Counted from the stretch's first letter, positions 12,471 to 24,020 are shown. The stretch: DNA of 64,000 nt from Dichotomocladium elegans (GCA_025716815.1 JAIXMN010000012.1:496001-560000), one strand, 5' to 3'. Translations and numbers: made by a program. The notes: a model not told the origin generated them from the sequence alone.

Positions 12471-14489
12471 ATACTCCTTTCCAGGTACACCGCAAAAGTA
12501 AGTAGGGTATGCAACGTTGATTTACAATCCTATCACTGATACCTCCGTACATGATACCAACTAAAGACGTGAACAATGTAAAAGCAGATGTCATAATAAT
12601 GAATTTAATATGTTAGCTTCTGGTGGTGGTTATAGGAGTATGTGCAATGGTATTGATGGAGGAGGAAGGCAAATTCAATAGCTGTGAGCGTACCAATGAA
12701 TACTAAAAAATTGATGGTATGCACAAGACAGCCCTGGCGTCTGAAGGTGCCAAGGAGCGTGATTGCAGCGGCTGATGGTTGACGAAAGAGTGTTCCTAAT
12801 CAATGTCGGAAAGCGGAGTCGAATGGTAGGCTAATGTTTCTTGAAAGGCAAGTGTCATTCAGGAAAGGGAAGGGTGATCTCTAGAGGTCCTTGTCCGAGT
12901 TCAAGGAAGGATATTTTTGAGATGCTCTGACTTGGCGTTTGGGCTGGTAGGACGGAAGTTTCTAAAACCAGCTTGATGATGTTGATGTAATAGTGGTGCA
13001 AAGAAGACTAGGCAGTGAAAACGGAGCAGTAGAAACTACGAAAATACAATATCCTCTTATTATCAATCCATCGAAAGGATGCCTTCGAAGATCAAATCTT
13101 TAGGCAAGAGAAGAGCAAATTGATACCAAGAAGAGACACCAATTATTGATCACATCATGGCTTCTCGATACTGAGCACTTAAAGTATTGTATATATTGTA
13201 AAATAAAGCTATACTTGCTAAAGAATAGGACTTTTAACTCAGGAATAAAACAGGAACTGATCTTTATTGTATTGCTAACTAATGGAATATTTATATTAGC
13301 TTGAATGGTTCAGGATATATGTATGGTTTCTGATCGGTAAGTTGGTTTATAGCATGTAAGTACTTTAGCTTTGTTTCGTAAGGCCATTGAATTTCTTAGT
13401 AATCTGCCTGAGGTGTTACTTGGTAATCAAGGCCACATCATAGATGTTGGTCGGACTGTTACAAAGCGCTATTGCCCTACGTGTCAATACTTTGTATTCG
13501 GTTAAAGCATTACGGCCTTCTGACACCGAAGTGGTATCAGTGGTGACAATGTGGTTGGGTGCACTCCTTAATGTGCCTGCATGCACTCCTTAATTTATCT
13601 GCCGTTGCTTAGGGTACAGCGCCAACTTTGCTTGAATGAGGTGGAATTGGGACCTTGCTATTTTCAGATGAACCTTCTTGCTGGCACCGCAGAGTATCCA
13701 ATGGCCGAATGATCAATTTTGAACGAAGACTGCGGGAGGTGTACATATAAGCGATCAGATGTATAAGATGAACACACAGAAGGCCACCATGCAAGCCGTG
13801 AATGAGCAGTGTCCAGGCAGACTGATTCTCGGCTTCCCATGACCACCCATGTCAAACATCTAGTCTAGAATCTCCTTGTTCTAGGCTGCTTCCATGACTC
13901 CAATATTATGTGACAGCATACCACGATGGTCATATCGAAAACGAAGGTAAATCTTGAACGCAATGGCATGGTTATCTAGATGTCGCTTTTTCTTGCTCTG
14001 AATATAATGTCCTTGATGGTAGGCGATCATATATATCGTCGTTCTTGATATGCTAAGCGGAGATGGTTCGAGCAAATAGAGATTCCAGCAATGGTGACCA
14101 AATCTTCGTTTGACTTTTTGCTTCGAAGAATCCCTTGCTGATCTCAAGGAGTGTCAAGCTAAAACAGTCAACGAACAGATCTTTTCTCCCAACCTCAAAC
14201 CTACAGCACTTGCACATCATCAGAGGCATGAAGTATTTACGTCTACTATGCCAAAAGGGAGTATTCTTCAATGCATGGGTGTAATTCTATGCGAAATTGA
14301 ACCCTTGGTGGGCAGTCAACCAAGGCTTCGTTTGACAGTCCAATAATCAAATATTGAGATGTTCCGAATATCGCAATACTGAGTGATAGTCGAGTGGCTG
14401 TCAAACAGGGTTTAAATGAGATAGTTCGTACTTATTATTTGATAGGATACTGGGCATCAAAGTTCGTAATTATCCACGCCAAGGAAGCT
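12471..14489. other. Gene-poor stretch
   Basis: AT-rich, with stop codons in all frames and only short open frames, none with a recognisable motif. It follows the transposon relic and may contain further decayed repeat DNA that I cannot classify. Confidence 0.4.
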
Positions 14490-15110
14490 CCTTTACCAGT
14501 GACCTTGCTCCCGTGATGAGTGGGTACGGGCAGCAATCGTTTCTTGTCCCATGCGCACATGTCTTCTGCGCTTAGTCCATGCACAAATTCGCCGTCGCTC
14601 TTCAGCAACCTTTAGTGATTCCTTGGTAAGTTCCCAGGTAAGGCTTGTTGCGGATTGAAAACCTATCTTCAGACAAAACATTGCCTCGAGCTGCCATTGG
14701 GCGTAAACGCAATAAAAGCATTCCTTGCTCATACTCGTCAAGATGAAATGATGTGAGATGATCACCATTTGCTACTCTACCCTCGCCATAAGCCAAAGAC
14801 TTTCATCCATTAATGGGGACATATGACTTGCGCTGAAGGAAAGAAAGACTCCTCTTGATCATGGTCATGCGCTGCTCAACTTGCTGCTGTATGAAAGCAA
14901 AAAGTACGGGAGGAAGCAGCCCGTTGGCAACCTCTTGGGCCGAGAAAAGGGTTGTGACCGGTATTATCATGATTACAGGAGATACGTATCATCTCTTTAT
15001 CAATAACGCTTTCATTAACAGATGCCGAGAACCCTGCTTGGCATTCACAAGTTCTTGAGAATCGAGATTTGCAATATCGTACATCCGACATATTAGACAC
15101 CAAAACACAT
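14490..15110 (-). pseudogene. Possible degenerate transposase (MULE/FAR1-like N-terminus)
   Basis: Read on the minus strand in broken frames, this stretch gives a Cys-containing segment (CECQAGFSA), then SCNHDNTGHNPF, then in the next frame EVANGLLPPVLFAFIQQQVEQ. The HNH-like spacing followed by an LPP...FI...QV block resembles the DNA-binding front of MULE/FAR1-type transposases frequent in fungi. Stops and frameshifts separate the blocks, and no DDE region is recognisable. The assignment is tentative; chance similarity is possible. Confidence 0.25.
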
Positions 15111-15979
15111 CAGGAAAGATAAGAGGGATTTTATTTACTCGACTGAAGATGAACCCAAACTTTCATTTGGTTTGGTTCGCAGAAGGTCACCATCAGAAGC
15201 GACAGGAAGAGTGTAGCCATCCAAGAAATAGCTCTTGTTCTTGAAGATACTTTCGTGATGGCTTCCGGGCGATCTCATAAAAACTCTGCTATTGTTCTTC
15301 AAGTCCTGCTGTGTACTCCTGGTGCCTCATATACTTTAATCTTAGAAAGTTCTTCTTCACGTCTTTCAGAGATGCTAACAAAAGGGGGGGGCATTATACT
15401 AGCAATTGGACGTGGCTGAGACTAGTTAGCCACCTTGCCATTGGTTCAAGCCTACCCCTTTTAAACCAGTCGCGGAGTAAACTGGCACCCACTGTATACG
15501 GGTATTTTCATTTTAGAGAGATCGGGGAAAGAGAGAAAATGGCAGCCAGTCATTTTTTCAACGAATTAAAGTGAGTCGCGTAAAATGCATCGGATTGCTA
15601 ATTGAAGAGTATGATTGTCCGGCGTTTTTCTTTATCAGCTTCCTTTTCCGTATTAGTGTACGGCAGAATTGTTTTGATGCTGCACAACCTTGATAATCTC
15701 ATTACTTCCAAAAGTACCAGTGGTCCATGTATAAAGGGAGCGCATACCAGCGCAGCGTGTTCGTGCGTGTGGAACGTGGCCTTGAAAAATTTTCTCGATT
15801 GAGCCCAAAATCTGACACAAAATATAACGGAGCGCGAAATCGGATGAATCATCTTGCATCACGACCATTTTAAAAAGGGGTCCCCGAAGACGGGTGGGGC
15901 GCCCCATTCCGAACCCATCTTTCTTTCACTTTCTCCAAGAAAGTAACCCCTAACACCTCGCAAGCGTTTACGCTTCTTC
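15111..15979. other. Intergenic, 5' flank of CPA1
   Basis: Contains a G run near 15385 and several short open frames without family resemblance. The last 130 bp (15850-15979) probably hold the CPA1 promoter and transcription start; I see no TATA box I would defend. Confidence 0.4.
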
Positions 15980-16119
15980 ATGTACATTCACGCCTTCGAA
16001 AAGTGCTCAGCCGACTATATTTGCGACCAAAGTATGTTGGCGCGTGGTGTACTTCTGTGACTGAATGGATGACTAACCCCAGACTTTGAACAGTCTGGAA
16101 ATCCTCTGGCAGCTTCTAA
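15980..16119 (+). CDS. Arginine attenuator peptide (AAP) uORF of CPA1, spliced
   Basis: A short uORF in the CPA1 leader. Exons 15980-16031 and 16094-16119 flank an intron that begins GTATGT and ends ACAG (16032-16093, 62 nt). The spliced product is 25 aa, ends 33 nt before the CPA1 ATG, and contains SADYICDQIWKSSGSF. This matches the core of the ascomycete arginine attenuator peptide (DY-I/L-S-D-H-I/L-W), and the Asp known to be essential in Neurospora is at the same position, residue 12. In ascomycetes the peptide stalls the ribosome at its stop codon when arginine is high, which lowers Cpa1 synthesis. The intron splits the core between Gln17 and the following Ile-Trp. Unspliced RNA would give a different C-terminus and stop at 16056-16058. 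The role here is inferred from sequence and position. Confidence 0.85.
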
Positions 16120-16152
16120 ATCAAAACTATCAACGTCTATAACTATTACACA

Positions 16153-17401
16153 ATGTCTCTTGCTTTCTTCCAAAAACAACAACCCACTGCAACCTTGACA
16201 CTCAAGTCTGGTCAAACTTTCACTGGCGTGTCGTTCGGCGCTGAAAAAAATGTTTCCGGCGAAGCCGTTTTCACCACTTCACTCGTGGGTTACCCCGAGT
16301 CAATGACAGATCCATCCTATACTGGTCAAATTCTCGTCTTCACTCAACCTTTAATTGGTAATATCCTATCAGATATACATCCTATTCCATGGTGACTTGA
16401 CCACTAAATACTAAACAGGCAATTACGGTGTACCCGGCCAAGTCAAGGACGAGTTTGGGCTTTTGAAATACTTCGAATCCGACAAGATCCAAGTAGCTGG
16501 CATTGTCGTCAATGACTATGCCACTCGCTACTCACATTGGACTGCGGTCGAATCCCTGGGGTCCTGGTGCAAACGCGAAGGTATCCCCGCGATTAGCGGC
16601 ATCGACACCCGCGCCATTGTCCACATTTTGCGCGAACAAGGCTCCACACTTGCTCATATCGGCCACACTAATAACAAGAAAGATGTGACCTTCGTTGACC
16701 CTAACGCGAAGAATTTGGTGGCTCAGGTGTCAACCAAGGTCCCGCTTGAATATAACCCCCATGGCAAGTTCAAGATTGCGGTCATTGACTGCGGCGTCAA
16801 GCAGAACATCCTGCGCTGTCTAGCGAAGAATGGTGCACAGATTACTGTATTGCCCTACGATTACGATATTACCCAGGCAGATGCAGACACATTTGACGGC
16901 CTCTTCATCTCCAATGGGCCAGGCAGTCCATCAATGTGTACGAGCACGGTTGCGAACTTGCAAAAGGCGATGGCCACGTTTAAGAAGCCAATTTTTGGCA
17001 TCTGCATGGGCAATTTGCTGCTTGGCATGGCTGCCGGTCTCAAGGTCTATAAACTTCCCTTTGGCAACCGTGGTCACAACCAACCTGCCCTTCATGTCCC
17101 GACAGCGCAGTGCTACATCACCTCGCAGAACCATGGCTATGCCCTGGATGATCGTGCCATGCCCAAGGGATGGAAGAAGCTGTTCGTTAACGCTAACGAC
17201 GGTTCCAATGAAGGCATCTACCATGAAACTCTTCCCATCTTTTCTGTCCAATTCCACCCTGAAGCTAAGGGCGGTCCGCAGGACACCGAATATCTCTTTA
17301 AGGAGTTCCTCGACCTCGTCCGTGACACAAAGTCGGCAAATGTCGTTGAGTGTCTATCGGAAAAGCAGGCCACGAAGCTGCCGGTGGCCGTGGTCGCTTA
17401 A
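16153..17401 (+). CDS. CPA1: Carbamoyl-phosphate synthase, arginine-specific, small (glutaminase) subunit
   Basis: Supplies ammonia from glutamine to the large CPS subunit for arginine synthesis. Two exons, 16153-16357 and 16419-17401, give 395 aa. The N-terminal CPSase small-chain domain has [13 protein letters not shown] and [15 protein letters not shown]. The C-terminal class I glutamine amidotransferase domain has the nucleophile loop FGICMG (Cys264) and the His/Glu pair in SVQFHPEA (His348, Glu350). The position usually occupied by Gln just after the nucleophile loop (G-H/N-Q-L-L) is Leu here (GNLLLG). There is no fused large subunit or ATCase, which separates it from the pyrimidine-type CAD/URA2 enzyme. 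The N-terminus has no obvious mitochondrial presequence. The upstream AAP-type uORF supports the arginine-regulated isozyme. It converges with the HDHD2-like gene 143 bp downstream. Confidence 0.95.
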
Positions 17402-17544
17402 AACTTCAATCATCATCCCTTTTCTCTGATCTTTTTTTTTTTTTTTTACCAAATATTCATTGCTTTCACAACAAATAAATAAGTCGTATAACATTGCATA
17501 CCAATCAAAGTGTAGTTTTGCGCGCGCATGCAGGGAAGGTATCT

Positions 17545-18867
17545 TCACAGGGTGGGAGTCGATAGCTGTTGTTGCTCTAGAATGAACTCAATCACTTGCA
17601 CAACTGAAGGAAACACCCGGACACCGCAATGGCCATCCTCGTCGCCCGCTCGGTATTTGCCTGTTTGAACTGAAGGAAGGATCATTTCCGTTAGCGGCCC
17701 GATAGCAAAACAAATAGGAACATTTGTTACCCAAAAACCGCTGTAGTCCGAGCTCCTGCGCGCCGCCACCAAGATCATTATTCACGTCATCCCCAATCAT
17801 AGCCACATGCTCAGGCTGGAGCTCCATCCCACTGTCATAGTTGGCAAGTGTCAGACCGGGAAGTTGCCCGGGGGGTCATCTCTTACATTTGTTTAAGCGC
17901 AAGCTGAAAAAAGCTTTTTGTGGGCTTGCCAACGACTTGAGCCTTTCTGCCTGTGGCATATTCAAGTGCTGCGGACAACCATTTGAGTTACTTTTTAGTT
18001 TCTGCACCTGACCTGACCTTGGCCTTACAGCTCAGACTTGCCTTCAACAAACCCCCCCGGGCCCATGGAAAGTTTCTCATCCTTGTCTGCGAAGTATTTT
18101 GCTTTGTGGACAGCAATGAGTGGTACTTTTGGATCCTGCATAAGTAAGCGGAACGCGTCATTCATCTAGATATATTTCCTGGTGATGGTTATTACAACTG
18201 ATCATCAATTGTGTGGCGCACAAGAGGGAGTTTTTTTTTTCTTCCTCTCTTACCCGGTCATAGCGGAACTTGGAAGGCGCCAAGCCAATGACAACGGCGT
18301 TGGGATTGTTCGTGTCCAGACCCTCAAACTCATCTAGCGCAGCATCTTCCATGAACAGTAGAGGCCTTTATACAACACGCGCAGAGAGAGGGAGAGAGGG
18401 ATAAAAAAAATGAGATTTGGAGCTACCCTCTCATAAAAGCTGCCAACAATGCTTTGGCTTAAATATACAAACCGAAGTGAACCAAGTTGGCCGCGGCAGG
18501 CTGATAACGAAGTAAACACCTAGGGTTTTTGAAGATCTCTGCATCAGCCGGAAATGCATAGACGCATGAGTCGGTGGATGAGTTTAATGCAACTCCCTGT
18601 TTCCTGCCTCGTTTTCTTGAATGTCAAAACCCATGCCATTCAGCTTTTCCACCAGCCGGCGCGACGACACTTTGGTCGTGTTTGTGGCGAAACTACAATT
18701 TTCTGTCAACGCGATTACTGCGACTTATTCGCGTTTATATATTACCGAAACGGAATACGGCTCGCGCGAAGTTTACACACGGCCTCCACTGCACCAGGAA
18801 TGGCCGTGGCGTCAATGTGAATGGTGCCGCTTAGGTCAATGAGTAGCGCTTTGATGGCAGGTGTCAT
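17545..18867 (-). CDS. HAD-superfamily hydrolase, HDHD2-like
   Basis: Predicted 265-aa phosphatase-like protein in eight exons: 18746-18867, 18608-18692, 18473-18519, 18254-18365, 18042-18165, 17887-17968, 17731-17831, 17545-17669. Phases close. HAD motifs: I LLIDLSGT (Asp11; Ser in place of the second Asp, as is usual in HDHD2 proteins), II RFATNTTK, III VVGKPTKSFF, IV AMIGDDVNNDLGG. The segment RPLLFMEDAALDEFEG aligns with the HDHD2 cap region, and VQTGKYRAGDE closes the fold. The natural substrate of this family is uncertain. Two introns use GC donors: 18520-18607 (GAG|GCAGGA) and 17969-18041 (AAG|GCAAGT). The first of these is the weaker call; the alternative would be an undetected exon boundary nearby. 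Confidence 0.87.
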
Positions 18868-18881
18868 ATTCGTATATAAAG

Positions 18882-18886
18882 ACACA

Positions 18887-18924
<38 letters not shown>

Positions 18925-18925
18925 A
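18882..18925. repeat. (CA)n(GA)n microsatellite
   Basis: About 11 CA units followed by about 10 GA units, immediately upstream of the HDHD2-like start codon (minus strand) and downstream of the cyclophilin stop. It probably falls in the HDHD2 5' leader. Confidence 0.9.
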
Positions 18926-19025
18926 AGACGGACTTTTTTATACACACAATAAAGCCTTGTTTATATTTTATGACAATCTGATTAAAAGTGCCTTAAAAAC
19001 GTCCTAGAAAGGTGTTTTATTTTTC

Positions 19026-19899
19026 TTAGAGCTGACCGCTCTTGGTGATCTTGACCTCCTTGGTGGTGCGGCCAGTCGAGGAACCGCATCGCTCGATGGC
19101 CTTGACAACGTCCATACTAAACAAAGCAAGAAAATTTTGAGTGAGCCATTCTGGTTGTATACGGAGCGTGAACTCTCTTTTTGAACGGATCGCTTTACCC
19201 AGAAATAACTTTGCCAAAGACAACGTGCTTGCCATCCAACCAGCTGGTGGTGACGGTGGTGATGAAGAACTGGGAGCCGTTGGTGTTAGGGCCGGCATTG
19301 GCCATGGAGAGGATACCGGGGCCAGTGTGCTTCAACTTGAAGTTCTCGTCGTTGAACTTGTGGCCTTTTTATAAGAGTTAGACTACTTTTGTCCATCAAA
19401 ACTTCCCTCTACCTCATTCCCCCTCTCAGTTTTCCCGCTCACAAATGCAACATTACATACCATAGATGGACTTGCCACCGGTGCCGTTGAAGTTGGTGAA
19501 GTCACCACCCTGGAGCATGAAGTCGGGGATGACACGGTGGAAGATGCTGTTCTCATAGCCGAAGCCCTTCTCGCCAGTGCACAAAGCACGGAAGTTCTCA
19601 GCAGTCTTGGGGACGACATCAGCAAAGAGCTCCATCTCGATACGCTGAAATAACAGAAGAGAAAAAAAAAGAGTGAGCAATCTTTGCCAAAACGCGTGGA
19701 TGGCGGCGCAAGAGCTGCGCGAGTGCACATAAAAGAAAGCGAGATCTACTTACGCCAAGAGGCTGGCCGTTCACAGCAACATCGAAGAAGACCTGCAAAG
19801 GACCAGTGAGTTCACGCGCCCACACATTGAGGAGCGGTCCGCAGTCTCCAGCCTTTGGGAAGACGAAGCGGACTAAAAACTTACACGAGGGTTGGACAT
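19026..19899 (-). CDS. Cyclophilin A, peptidyl-prolyl cis-trans isomerase
   Basis: Cytosolic prolyl isomerase of 164 aa, the usual length for cyclophilin A. Exons: 19885-19899, 19754-19792, 19461-19644, 19199-19364, 19026-19116. The first coding exon is only 15 nt (MSNPR). The active site and cyclosporin pocket are intact: [15 protein letters not shown] (catalytic Arg), GSQFFIT and [11 protein letters not shown] (Trp of the drug pocket). It is a single-domain protein with no signal peptide. By family it assists protein folding and is the cyclosporin A receptor that inhibits calcineurin. It is tandem with the HDHD2-like gene and divergent from KTI12 across 1.8 kb. Confidence 0.95.
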
Positions 19900-21725
19900 G
19901 GTATTTGAACGAAAAAGATTACGTGTCAGCAAAGCATCCCAAAGAAAAAGCTTTTATACCGGGTCGCGATTGAACACGTCTTTATTTGAAGTCCGCTTCC
20001 AACTCTTTCCATAACAAGTCGCCGCCCTAATCGATGGGGGTGGGAGGTTGGGTGTTGGTTGCGGTGCAGCAAGGGAGGCGGAGATATCCCCAACTGCCAC
20101 CCCCAACCGAGGAGAAAAAGCCGCCTTTCCTTTTTGAATGGATCATGCAGAATAACCGGTCATTTCCGTGTGGGAAAACGAACGAGAGCATGCAAATGCA
20201 GCCATTTCTCTCTGGGCAGAGGGAGTTCAAGAGAAAACCCATCAGAACACAGCCCTTTTCCGCCCTTTCCCCCCCCAGGAATTCCTTGCGTGACCCCGTT
20301 TCATTGTTGATCAGCGCCATGTCTCCCCGTTCTGCTGATGGTCGGCTGGGGTACAAAACCCCCATGATCTCATAAATCCCACATTTGGTGGCAGCGGTCC
20401 GGGTCCTAAAAGCTAGGAAGCGGTTGTCCATTTAGAGTTTTATCGCGCCAGCAATTTACGGCTTCAGCGAAACGGCTTGGCCATGTCGGATATGATACAC
20501 ATCTGAAGAGCAGAAACAACGGTTTCAACGCACCTTGAATCATACGTATCGTAACTTTAGTTGCAACGTACTCGTTAGCTGACAGCGCTCAAAGCGGGTC
20601 TAGAGAACCTAGAAACGATGGATCTCTGAGTGAACGGAAATGTATTCTTTTTGATGTTCCCCGCCTCCCACTTATGCCGTAGAACGTGAATATAGTGTTT
20701 ATGCAATATTGAGCATCTGCAATAACCTCTTAGATTATGTCAGGTCTCTTTCTCAATGGAGTTTGTCTTCTGAGTATATGCGCCAGAATGATGAGGGTAG
20801 TTCTGTATGCTACCATAGCTGTTGCAATGTTCAATCAAAGAAAATGCAGTAGGAGCGATACGCATCGGCGAGCCGACGAGCAATCTCTGAGCGCAAATGA
20901 TACGTTTGAGTTTGTATTTCTTAGTCGAGAAACTTGGCTAGTTCCATTAGTCACCTCACTCCTGTAATGCCCATATAATATATAATGGGCATAGGAAAGC
21001 TATTGTATATACATTCGACAGTGCGGTATAGGGTCCTTGTTAAACAGGAGCGACGTATCTTGGACATTCTGCTTTTTCCTCTGTTTCTTTGATTCTGATT
21101 TCTGCCCAGGCGTCCATAATATGAAACAACGGCAGTAGAATATATTCGCATAAGATGCTCTTCTTCTTTTTAGGTATCGTCCCATACTCTCCCATCGTTG
21201 ATCTTCTCCTCATTCCTGCTCTTCTCCATATAAAAGAGACTCAAACATTTATCATATGCTATTTGACTCTTTCTTGTACAGGATAGGAACCGGCTTTCCG
21301 CTGGTTGCATCGATTCATCGGCATAGGGATACCAGTCTCGAAGAGCTATAGGGAATTCCTAGCCACGTTGCCGTGCATCCCTAACATCGCATGGATTAGT
21401 ACACAAAGCGTTGCTGTGATGATGGGAAGCTCTCTATCTTTTATAAATCATTATGGTTTTGCATTATTTCCAGTCTGAGAGGCACAATTTGATTGCGATC
21501 ACTTGCAGAAACGCGAGAGGAGGGGAGAGGGGAGATATCGCCTTAGCATGAAGTCGCGCCCTGTTCCGGATCAACGCTAGCATAAAATGGTTGTATATCA
21601 TGTGTGGTTTAGTCTTCTCCAGTGCTGCGCATAGGACCCCAAGGCCGTCGCAGCATAACATGGTAGCACAACACAGTCACGACAGCTCTTTCTTTCATCG
21701 CTCCCCCCCTTTCTTTCTGGATCCA
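19900..21725. other. Intergenic between divergent cyclophilin and KTI12 genes
   Basis: 1.8 kb. A pyrimidine/purine-rich block at 20030-20120 and 20260-20280 lies in the cyclophilin promoter. The open frames of 113-134 codons at 20027-20431 overlap on opposite strands, have no motifs and are not annotated. No transposon fragment is recognised. Confidence 0.5.
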
Positions 21726-22854
21726 ATGCCATTGATTGTGCTTACCGGATTCCCCTGCAGCGGAAAGACTCAACGTGCGAAACAGCTGGAACAATACCTT
21801 CTTAAACGCCTCCAGGATGAAGGCCGAACCATGCGGATCCACATTATCAATGATGACACACTCCACATCCGTAAAGACGCCTACAGAGGTAAAGCAGACA
21901 GAGAGATAGAACACACAACAGAGCATCTGATGTCATCATCGGCTTTGTGCGTGAATAGATGCACGTGAGGAAAAGAAAGCGCGCGGCGCTATGCTTTCAA
22001 CTGTCGAGCGACTCTTGAGCAAGGAAGACATTGTGATTGCCGATGGAATGAATTATATCAAAGGCTTTCGGTACCAATTATATTGCATTGCTCGGGCGAT
22101 CAGCACACCTCACTGCGTGGTATGCTGTATGTGGAGAAAAGGAGTGAGGGGATAAAGCACGTGCATTAATGAAGGTGGACTCCTAAGGTGCATTGTGGAA
22201 CGCCAGCAAGTATCGCAAAAGAATGGAATAAGGCGCGTGACACCGACGAAAAATATGATGACACCGTGTAAGTACAAAGAAAAAAATAAAGGTTATAGAA
22301 GAAGCTCTGTTAAACACATTCCTCTTCTAGCCTTGATGAGTTAGTGACACGATATGAGGAGCCTGACGCGCGTAACCGCTGGGACGCACCCCTATTCACT
22401 GTGATTTATGATGATGCCACTGTTCCGGGAGATCAAATCTGGGACGCAGTAATCCTGCGAAAACCACCACCGCCAAACATGTCCACCATTTCTGTAAGTG
22501 CCCTAAAGAAGTGTGATCTATGTGGGAGAGATGTCGATAAGGTGTTGATTCCTCAAAAACAACGACCAGAAACCGGTATCGAGCACCAATTACGTTTATG
22601 AACTGGATCGAGTAACGGACGAGATCATCAAGGCAGTTGTCAAGGGACAGCAAGAGTATGGCCAGGGCGGTGGCCCGATGGTTATGCCAGGTGCGACCAC
22701 CCGAGTGATCAATCCTCCGCGTATGGTAACGCTCTCTGAGCTGCGTCGGCTACGGAAGCAGTTTGTATCGATCAACAAGATGCGGACGACTTTAGATACA
22801 AGTCGCCTTGCCGAACTCTTTGTAGATTATCTTAATACGAACCTCGAACAATAG
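21726..22854 (+). CDS. KTI12: KTI12, Elongator-associated P-loop protein
   Basis: ATP-binding partner of the Elongator complex needed for wobble-uridine tRNA modification. Five exons: 21726-21888, 21959-22119, 22188-22267, 22331-22493, 22570-22854, giving 283 aa. The P-loop GFPCSGKT is at residues 8-15, followed by INDDTLHIRKDAY. The kinase-like core includes IVIADGMNYIKGFRYQLYC and HCVVHCGTP, then NRWDAPLFTV. The C-terminal tRNA-binding-type region ends LSELRRLRKQFVSINKMRT. These match the KTI12/PSTK family; the lack of a PSTK-type C-terminus and the fungal context favour KTI12. Alternative upstream ATGs exist, but the P-loop lies at the normal distance from ATG 21726. Confidence 0.92.
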
Positions 22855-23607
22855 AATATGTTCCTCTGCTGCATAGACAAGCTGTGTGTGACGCATCCAT
22901 CTTGCTGAAGCAAACCTCGACCCCGAGAACGCGTGGAGTATCTCAATTTCAATGCTTATTTGAAGAAATGAGAAATAAAGCTCAGCGGGAGTGGGAGAAC
23001 GGGGGCGGGGGAGGAAGATCAACTGCTTTAGAAGAGCACAAGGTTCTCGCGGAGGGTCAAACGTATACTTTTATTTTCAGTCAAGTTTGCGTCATGCGAT
23101 CATGGACATCGCGCCATCAGTGTATAGTATCTGCAGTTCAATAGAGGCAATTTATACGTGTAATAAGCCGATGAGCATACAAGGAGAGAATGATGATAGT
23201 AGATCGAGCCTATTTGTTGGCACACAGCAGGCTGTATTGCTTTCTTCCAACCCGGTTCACCTATAGGGCGCCTCCCCTCCCTGGTATTTTGCTAATCGCA
23301 TCTTAACTCTGCGAATACAGGGCAGTTGTATCGTGACTGCTTGTGCCTTCTACTAAGTACTCCTATGGGTTTCTTATTAACAAAGAAATCATGAGCCCAC
23401 ATACTGCGATTTTCTTGGAATATAACAAAGCGCATATAATGTTTAAATCGGCTTCCCCTGCCAACAGGTTGCCAGCGAAAAAATTCTACCAGCAGCCTCC
23501 GCCTTCATCAAACAACAAGTTGGGCAGCATATGACCTGGATCAGTATCAAGCATATGCTACTGATGAGTGAAGCCCAGTACCATCCCAAGTACAGTACAG
23601 GATAGTA
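22855..23607. other. Intergenic after KTI12, no gene seen
   Basis: AT-rich with a short purine-rich patch at 22984-23030. No coding segment can be supported; it would serve as 3' flank for KTI12 and for the possible small gene on the opposite strand. Confidence 0.45.
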
Positions 23608-24020
23608 TTACACAACAAAGAACTCCCTGCGTTGGAACTCCTGCCAATCGTCATCAATGGAGGAAAGCCTTTGTTTGTGGGGTGTGAACATGGTGGCTGA
23701 CCATGTTCCTATTGACAAAGCACGTAATGAGAAGGTATTGAAGCACAGAGAAAGGCCGCCCTTGCTGATGATAATGATGCGTTCTGAGGAAGGCAGTGAT
23801 TTCGATGCCTCTCTTGATGCCAGGATACCGACGACGTAGCCAGCAGCAGCTGGCAGCAAGCAAACAAACATGATGGCAAGGGACTTTTTGTGTGTGATGA
23901 AATCTATGCAGAAAGCGCGGCCAAAAGCCGTTTTTTGTGGAAGATGAAACGCCAATATGCTTGCCAAATAGCGAGCACCGTGATGATGGCAAGGCATAAT
24001 GCAATGTCGTGCAAATTCAT
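23608..24020 (-). CDS. Possible small membrane protein, unrecognised
   Basis: Candidate two-exon gene, 23951-24020 and 23608-23903, giving 121 aa if an intron of 47 nt (GTTTCA...GCATAG) is removed; the phase closes exactly. The product starts MNLHDIALCLAIITVLAIWQ, has a second hydrophobic stretch (IMFVCLLPAAAGYVVGIL) and a hydrophilic tail that ends DDDWQEFQRREFF and two Val. So it looks like two membrane segments with a charged C-terminus. I do not recognise a family. It would share a 250-bp divergent promoter with the peroxiredoxin gene. The donor is non-ideal, and chance open reading is a real alternative. Confidence 0.35.

Noticed and set aside
16830..17429. 199-codon frame overlapping CPA1 in another frame
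   Set aside because: Shadow of the CPA1 coding sequence, with no independent motif.
20027..20431. Minus-strand 134-codon frame and plus-strand 113-codon frame in the cyclophilin 5' flank
   Set aside because: They overlap each other on opposite strands, lack motifs, and lie in promoter DNA.
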